From Collimonas rhizosphaerae (lineage in GTDB: Bacteria; Pseudomonadota; Gammaproteobacteria; Burkholderiales; Burkholderiaceae_D), in NCBI RefSeq assembly GCF_038896935.1, contig NZ_JBANDC010000015.1:68131-132130 (forward strand): DNA of 64,000 nt, written 5' to 3'. Each line of letters opens with the position of its first letter. Within the stretch, counting starts at the first letter, position 1. Of this stretch, positions 60,674 to 64,000 are shown in pieces. The notes below the pieces were generated by a model that was not told the origin of the DNA, did no database searches, and saw only the letters and a list, made by a program, of their open reading frames with translations. Made by a program: the position numbers and the translations under genes.

Positions 60674-61877
60674 GCTGCGTCTCTCTTTTCTGCTTCTCTA
60701 CTTTTCTTTCGTAAGCCTGCAAGAAAGCCTTGCCGAACAGGGTCTGGAAATCGTCCTGCGCGGCTTCCGCGATGATCCGCTGGTAGCGTTCGGCATAGGC
60801 ATCCCATAACCGTGCCTTACGCTTCGCCGGCAGCAGCGCCTCAAGCACGCCGCCTTTTTTCGCGCGCTTCTCCATGACTTCAGGATTGAAGCGCTGCAGC
60901 ATCTCGTTCATGGTCGCACGCATGCCGGAAACCACGCCCACCTGGTGCGCCTGCAAATCCTGGTAAGCGTCTTGCATGGCTTCGGTGGCGCCCATGAAAC
61001 CCGGCATTTTCTTGCGCAGCATCTGGATCAGCACGGTCTGGCTGTCGGCAAAGAATTTCAACGGATTATTGTTGCGGACCACTACCTTGGTCACGTCCGC
61101 ATGCGCTTCGCGCTTTACCAGCGCGCGCGATGCGTTCAGGTCGATCGTGCCCTGCACCGCCGTCGCCAGCAGCTTGCCGACGGTTTCCATCATTTCCGCC
61201 GTCAGTTCCGGCGCCAGGGTCCCGGCCGGCAGGCCCGCGCCCTTCATGAACGCCAGCACCAGCGCTTCGCTGGATGCGGATGGCTCGGCCTGGCTCTCTT
61301 CGCCGGCATCGGCCGGCGCCGGATTCGCGGCAGGCCGGGTTACCGCGCTCACGGGACGCACCGGCGCCGCCGGCATCGGCGCCGGCGAAGTAGGCAATGC
61401 TGAATTGGCGGTCGCCGCCAGTTCCAGGTTCAATTGCGCGAGCGCCGCCAGGCGGGTCTCGGATACGCTCAGCAGCGGTTTGCCGCCATTTACCCGTTTC
61501 ACCGGATTGGCCGGTGGCTGGCCTGGCTGATTGGTCATGTCAGGATTATCTTTCATCAAGTTGAGCTGCGCCTCGGCGCGCAATAAGTACAGTCCGATCT
61601 GGATTTCATCGCCTATCTGCAAATCGTATTCGCGCTCGGCGTCGATCTCTTGCCCGTTCAGCAGGATCGGATTGGCGCGGCTGAGATTGGTGATGGTCTG
61701 GCGGATGCCGTCGCTTTTGATCGCCGCCTGAATGCGCGATACAAAATTCCGGGGATCGGCCAGCACGAAGTGGTTTTCATCGCTGCGGCCCAAGGTCCTC
61801 GGCTCGCGGCCGAACACGGCCGACAGAGGCAATTCAGGCGCCACGTTGTTGTAAGAAATGACACTAATTTTTATCAT
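60666..61877 (-). CDS. T6SS-associated FHA-domain protein (Fha/TagH)
   Basis: A 403-residue protein. The FHA domain at residues 20-90 has the phosphothreonine-binding GRSDENHF, the VSRIQA segment and NPILLNG. After a proline/alanine linker comes the T6SS-specific C-terminal domain (NNNPLKFFADSQTVLIQMLRKK, then GMRATMNEMLQRFNPEVMEKR, KARLWDAYAERYQRI). Such scaffolds bind phosphorylated partners and trigger secretion. First gene of the four-gene module. The start was placed at MIKISVISY, the normal beginning of the FHA domain. Confidence 0.88.
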   Translation of the reverse strand: MIKISVISYNNVAPELPLSAVFGREPRTLGRSDENHFVLADPRNFVSRIQAAIKSDGIRQTITNLSRANPILLNGQEIDAEREYDLQIGDEIQIGLYLLRAEAQLNLMKDNPDMTNQPGQPPANPVKRVNGGKPLLSVSETRLAALAQLNLELAATANSALPTSPAPMPAAPVRPVSAVTRPAANPAPADAGEESQAEPSASSEALVLAFMKGAGLPAGTLAPELTAEMMETVGKLLATAVQGTIDLNASRALVKREAHADVTKVVVRNNNPLKFFADSQTVLIQMLRKKMPGFMGATEAMQDAYQDLQAHQVGVVSGMRATMNEMLQRFNPEVMEKRAKKGGVLEALLPAKRKARLWDAYAERYQRIIAEAAQDDFQTLFGKAFLQAYERKVEKQKRETQHA

Positions 61878-61942
61878 CGGGTGGGTTTCCAGCTGCACCT
61901 GGCCTGGCGCAAAAAGCCTGAGAGAATCATGGCTTGCCTGGC

Positions 61943-61958
61943 TGCAAGTTCCATGCCC
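61943..61958 (-). promoter_or_regulatory. Putative sigma-54 promoter of the T6SS regulatory operon
   Basis: On the minus strand GGGCATG-GAAC-TTGCA keeps the invariant GG and GC of the -24/-12 elements at the right spacing, with two consensus mismatches. The expected transcript would start near 61932, 55 bases before the Fha gene. Confidence 0.5.
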
Positions 61959-62154
61959 AAGAAATGCCTGCCGGAAACGACCTGAGAAGCCCGAAAAACC
62001 TGGTAATTCGGTGGTTTTCAACCTGCAAAACTGCCCTCTCTTGTCATCCGTAGTGACATTTTCTGTCAGCCAGGGCCGGGATCAAGAACAGGGGTGCAGG
62101 TCTGGAAATTGCGGGACAGGGCGCCGCCCTGCCCGCAAGGAGGAGCGAATGCCC

Positions 62155-63348
62155 TCAGGACTGGCGCAGCATGGCCTTGATGCCGCGGACCGCCTGGCGG
62201 ATCCGGGCTTCGTTTTCGATCAGCGCAAAGCGCACGTATTCATCGCCGTATTCGCCGAAGCCGATGCCGGGCGAAACGCACACCTTGGCTTTTTCCAGCA
62301 ACTGCTTGGCAAACTCCAGCGATCCCAGGTGGCGGTAGGCTTCCGGTATGCGCGCCCAGATGTACATCGACGCCTTCGGGATATCGACCATCCAGCCGGC
62401 CTCATGCAAACCCTTGGCCAGCACATCGCGCCGACTCTGGTACTTGGCGCAGATATCCTTGACGCACTGCTGGTCGCCTTCCAGCGCCGCAATCGCCGCG
62501 ACCTGCACCGGCGTGAAACTGCCGTAGTCGTGGTAGCTCTTGATGCGCGCCAGCGCCGCCACCAGCTCCTTGTTGCCGACCATGAAGCCGATGCGCCAGC
62601 CGGCCATGTTGTAGCTCTTCGACAGCGTGAAAAACTCCACCGCGACATCGCGCGCGCCGGGCACCTGCATGATCGACGGCGCTTGCCAGCCGTCGAAGAC
62701 GATGTCGGCGTACGCCAGGTCGTGCACCACCAGGATGTTGTGTTCCTTGGCCAGCTTGACCACGCGCTCGAAAAATTCCAGCTCGACGCACTGGGCGGTG
62801 GGGTTGGACGGAAAGCCCAGCACCATCATTTTCGGTTTCGGATAACTTTCCCGTATCGCCCGCTCCAGCTCGGCGAAAAAATCCACGCCCGGGCTCATGC
62901 GGACCGAACGGATATCTGCGCCGGCGATCACCGCGCCGTAGATGTGGATCGGATAACTCGGATTCGGCACCAGCACCGTATCGCCGCGATCCAGCGTCGC
63001 CAGCATCAGGTGCGCCAGCCCTTCCTTGGAACCAATGGTGACGATCGCTTCGGTATCCGGGTTGAATTCGACGTCATAGCGTTTCTTGTACCAATGGCTG
63101 ATCGCCCGCCGCAGCCGGGGAATGCCTTTCGATGCGGAATAACCATGGGTGTCGGGCCGCTGCGATACTTCAACCAGCTTGTCGACGATGTGCTGCGGCG
63201 TAGCGCCGTCGGGATTGCCCATCGACATATCGACAATATCCTCCCCGCGCCGACGCGCCGCCATCTTCAGCTCGGCGGTGATATTAAAAACGTAAGGGGG
63301 AAGACGATCGATGCGCGAAAACCTGCGCGGAGTTGCGGATTCAGACAT
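62155..63348 (-). CDS. alaC: Class I/II aminotransferase, alanine transaminase AlaC type
   Basis: A 397-residue PLP enzyme that makes alanine from pyruvate and glutamate. The PLP lysine lies in FFTLSKSYNMAGWRIGF. The N-terminal RIDRLPPYVFNITAELKMAARRRGEDIVDMSMGNPDG and the GSKEGLAHLMLA segment are typical of AlaC. The start was placed at MSESATPRRF because the longer open frame runs back into the repeat. Upstream of it lies repeat copy 2. Confidence 0.88.
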   Translation of the reverse strand: MSESATPRRFSRIDRLPPYVFNITAELKMAARRRGEDIVDMSMGNPDGATPQHIVDKLVEVSQRPDTHGYSASKGIPRLRRAISHWYKKRYDVEFNPDTEAIVTIGSKEGLAHLMLATLDRGDTVLVPNPSYPIHIYGAVIAGADIRSVRMSPGVDFFAELERAIRESYPKPKMMVLGFPSNPTAQCVELEFFERVVKLAKEHNILVVHDLAYADIVFDGWQAPSIMQVPGARDVAVEFFTLSKSYNMAGWRIGFMVGNKELVAALARIKSYHDYGSFTPVQVAAIAALEGDQQCVKDICAKYQSRRDVLAKGLHEAGWMVDIPKASMYIWARIPEAYRHLGSLEFAKQLLEKAKVCVSPGIGFGEYGDEYVRFALIENEARIRQAVRGIKAMLRQS

Positions 63349-63510
63349 AGCTTGTACTTTCACGTAAGCGCCCGGAACCGTCCGAGCGACGTTGGAACGA
63401 ATTGGCGTTCCAGCGACGATTCTATTGAACATCGAATGATTGCGCAATAACGAAAATGCAGCCGGCCACGATTCGGAAAACCTGTTTGTCACCGCATCCG
63501 GCAAATAGAC

Positions 63511-63926
63511 AAGGCTGTGGCTTTTGACGTTGCGGTTGATTTTGATTTTGTGGTTGAAGTTGCTTTTGCCGTTGCCGTTGCTTTTGACCTTGCCGTTGCT
63601 TTTGAATTCCGCATGGAGACGTTGCCAAATCCGGCGCGTGTCAGCCGGGAATTGTGGGGAAAGATGTTTGAGCCGAAGGCGAGTTGCTTTCCCCACCCGA
63701 CTGGCACGCGCCGGATTTGGGGACCCGACCGAAGGGAGGGCAACGGCTTTGCGGTCGCCTTTCTTTGCTTACTTTTTGGCGCCCGGCTAGGGGCGAAGCA
63801 AAGAAAGTGAGCGGCTGCCGGGCCGCTCCCGGCTTGTACCCACGGAGTAGAAAACGTTTTAAGTAACGACAAACGTCCATAGCATGCCACCGAACGTACT
63901 CCGTGGCCCGTTAAATGGGGTCAGAG
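63511..63926 (+). repeat. Structured dispersed repeat, copy 2
   Basis: A second copy of the element at 54838-55248, same orientation. The long hairpin is at 63625-63720. Ten bases in each arm of the lower stem are completely different from copy 1 but remain complementary to each other. The upper stem is TGGGGAAAG/CTTTCCCCA instead of TGGGAAGACA/TGTCTTCCCA. The copy stops after the left palindrome arm, GTTAAATGGGGTCAGAGT, where insertion-sequence DNA begins. Confidence 0.85.
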
Positions 63927-64000
63927 TGAGGTGTCCCGGTTTTGGTGGACAGGTTAATTAAGCACTTTTGAACTGTGCCTCGACTTCGGTAGGTGTGCGG
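63927..64000 (-). mobile_element. End of an IS3-like insertion sequence
   Basis: The repeat sequence breaks off at 63926 and TGAGGTGTCCCGGTTTTGG begins, which looks like a terminal inverted repeat of an IS3-family element. The end of a transposase frame follows on the minus strand. The rest of the element lies outside the window, so family and target duplication cannot be confirmed. Confidence 0.55.
63958..64000 (-). CDS. C-terminal end of an IS3-type transposase OrfB (partial)
   Basis: The last 13 codons read RTPTEVEAQFKSA and then a TAA stop. This tail resembles the end of IS3-family OrfB proteins. The stop is about 30 bases from the putative inverted repeat end, the usual arrangement. Confidence 0.5.
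   Translation of the reverse strand, partial: RTPTEVEAQFKSA

Noticed and set aside
62042..62068. Three alternating TGTCA half-sites as a defined operator
   Set aside because: The arms are only 5 bases and spacing is irregular, so I did not list them as a feature.

Overview
This is GC-rich chromosomal DNA from a betaproteobacterium, most likely Oxalobacteraceae (Collimonas / Janthinobacterium / Duganella type). The placement is inferred from three things: a CqsA/LqsS/LqsR-type quorum-sensing cluster, T6SS phosphorylation genes, and dispersed structured repeats of a kind I associate with that family. No database was searched. No rRNA, tRNA, CRISPR array or prophage is visible.

Layout. 1-3.1 kb: end of an iron-sulfur/molybdopterin oxidoreductase operon, ogt, a DUF4399-like protein and a geranylgeranyl-reductase-type flavoprotein. 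3.5-5.9 kb: a secreted HAD phosphatase and a PhnD-like binding protein. 5.9-10.3 kb: a CusSR/HprSR-like two-component system, divergent from an exported protein, a cytochrome b561 and a sulfite-oxidase-fold molybdoenzyme, with a perfect palindromic CusR-type box between them. 10.3-13.5 kb: queH and prlC. 13.6-14 kb: a small gene under an excellent LexA box. 14-17.5 kb: an NTF2-like protein, an MFS exporter and periplasmic trehalase. 17.6-26 kb: the assimilatory nitrate operon narK-nirB-nirD-reductase-nasA, preceded by a sigma-54 promoter, two ANTAR-type hexaloop hairpins and a leader terminator. 26-30.6 kb: LysE exporter, NIPSNAP protein with a divergent WYL regulator, ProQ/FinO protein, transposase fragment, isochorismatase-like hydrolase. 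30.7-34.3 kb: pcaIJF and an IclR (PcaR-like) regulator. 34.5-39 kb: alpha-hydroxyketone quorum sensing (CqsA-like synthase, sensor kinase, LqsR-like regulator) followed by a LuxR-type protein. 39-42.4 kb: a MarR gene with a small membrane protein sharing its operator, then a TetR gene controlling a GST and a PNPOx-fold protein. 42.5-46.1 kb: AcpA-like phosphatase and a di-heme peroxidase, divergent, with a Pho box between them. 46.1-49.5 kb: aspD-aspT. 49.7-54.7 kb: GST, WYL regulator, LivK-type binding protein, two small exported proteins and proline iminopeptidase. 54.8-55.3 kb: structured repeat copy 1 and a REP-like palindrome. 55.3-57.4 kb: fadH. 57.7-61.9 kb: a T6SS post-translational module (TssQ-like lipoprotein, PpkA-like kinase, PppA-like phosphatase, Fha/TagH) without structural T6SS genes. 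62.2-63.3 kb: alaC-like aminotransferase. 63.5-64 kb: repeat copy 2, cut by the end of an IS3-like element.

The most unusual signals are: (i) the repeat pair, whose hairpin stems differ in sequence yet keep complementarity within each copy; (ii) the LexA-controlled small protein; (iii) the CusR-box operon linking metal or oxidant sensing to a b561/molybdoenzyme pair; (iv) the fully readable sigma-54 plus ANTAR leader of the nitrate operon; and (v) the quorum-sensing cluster that ends in a LuxR-type gene.
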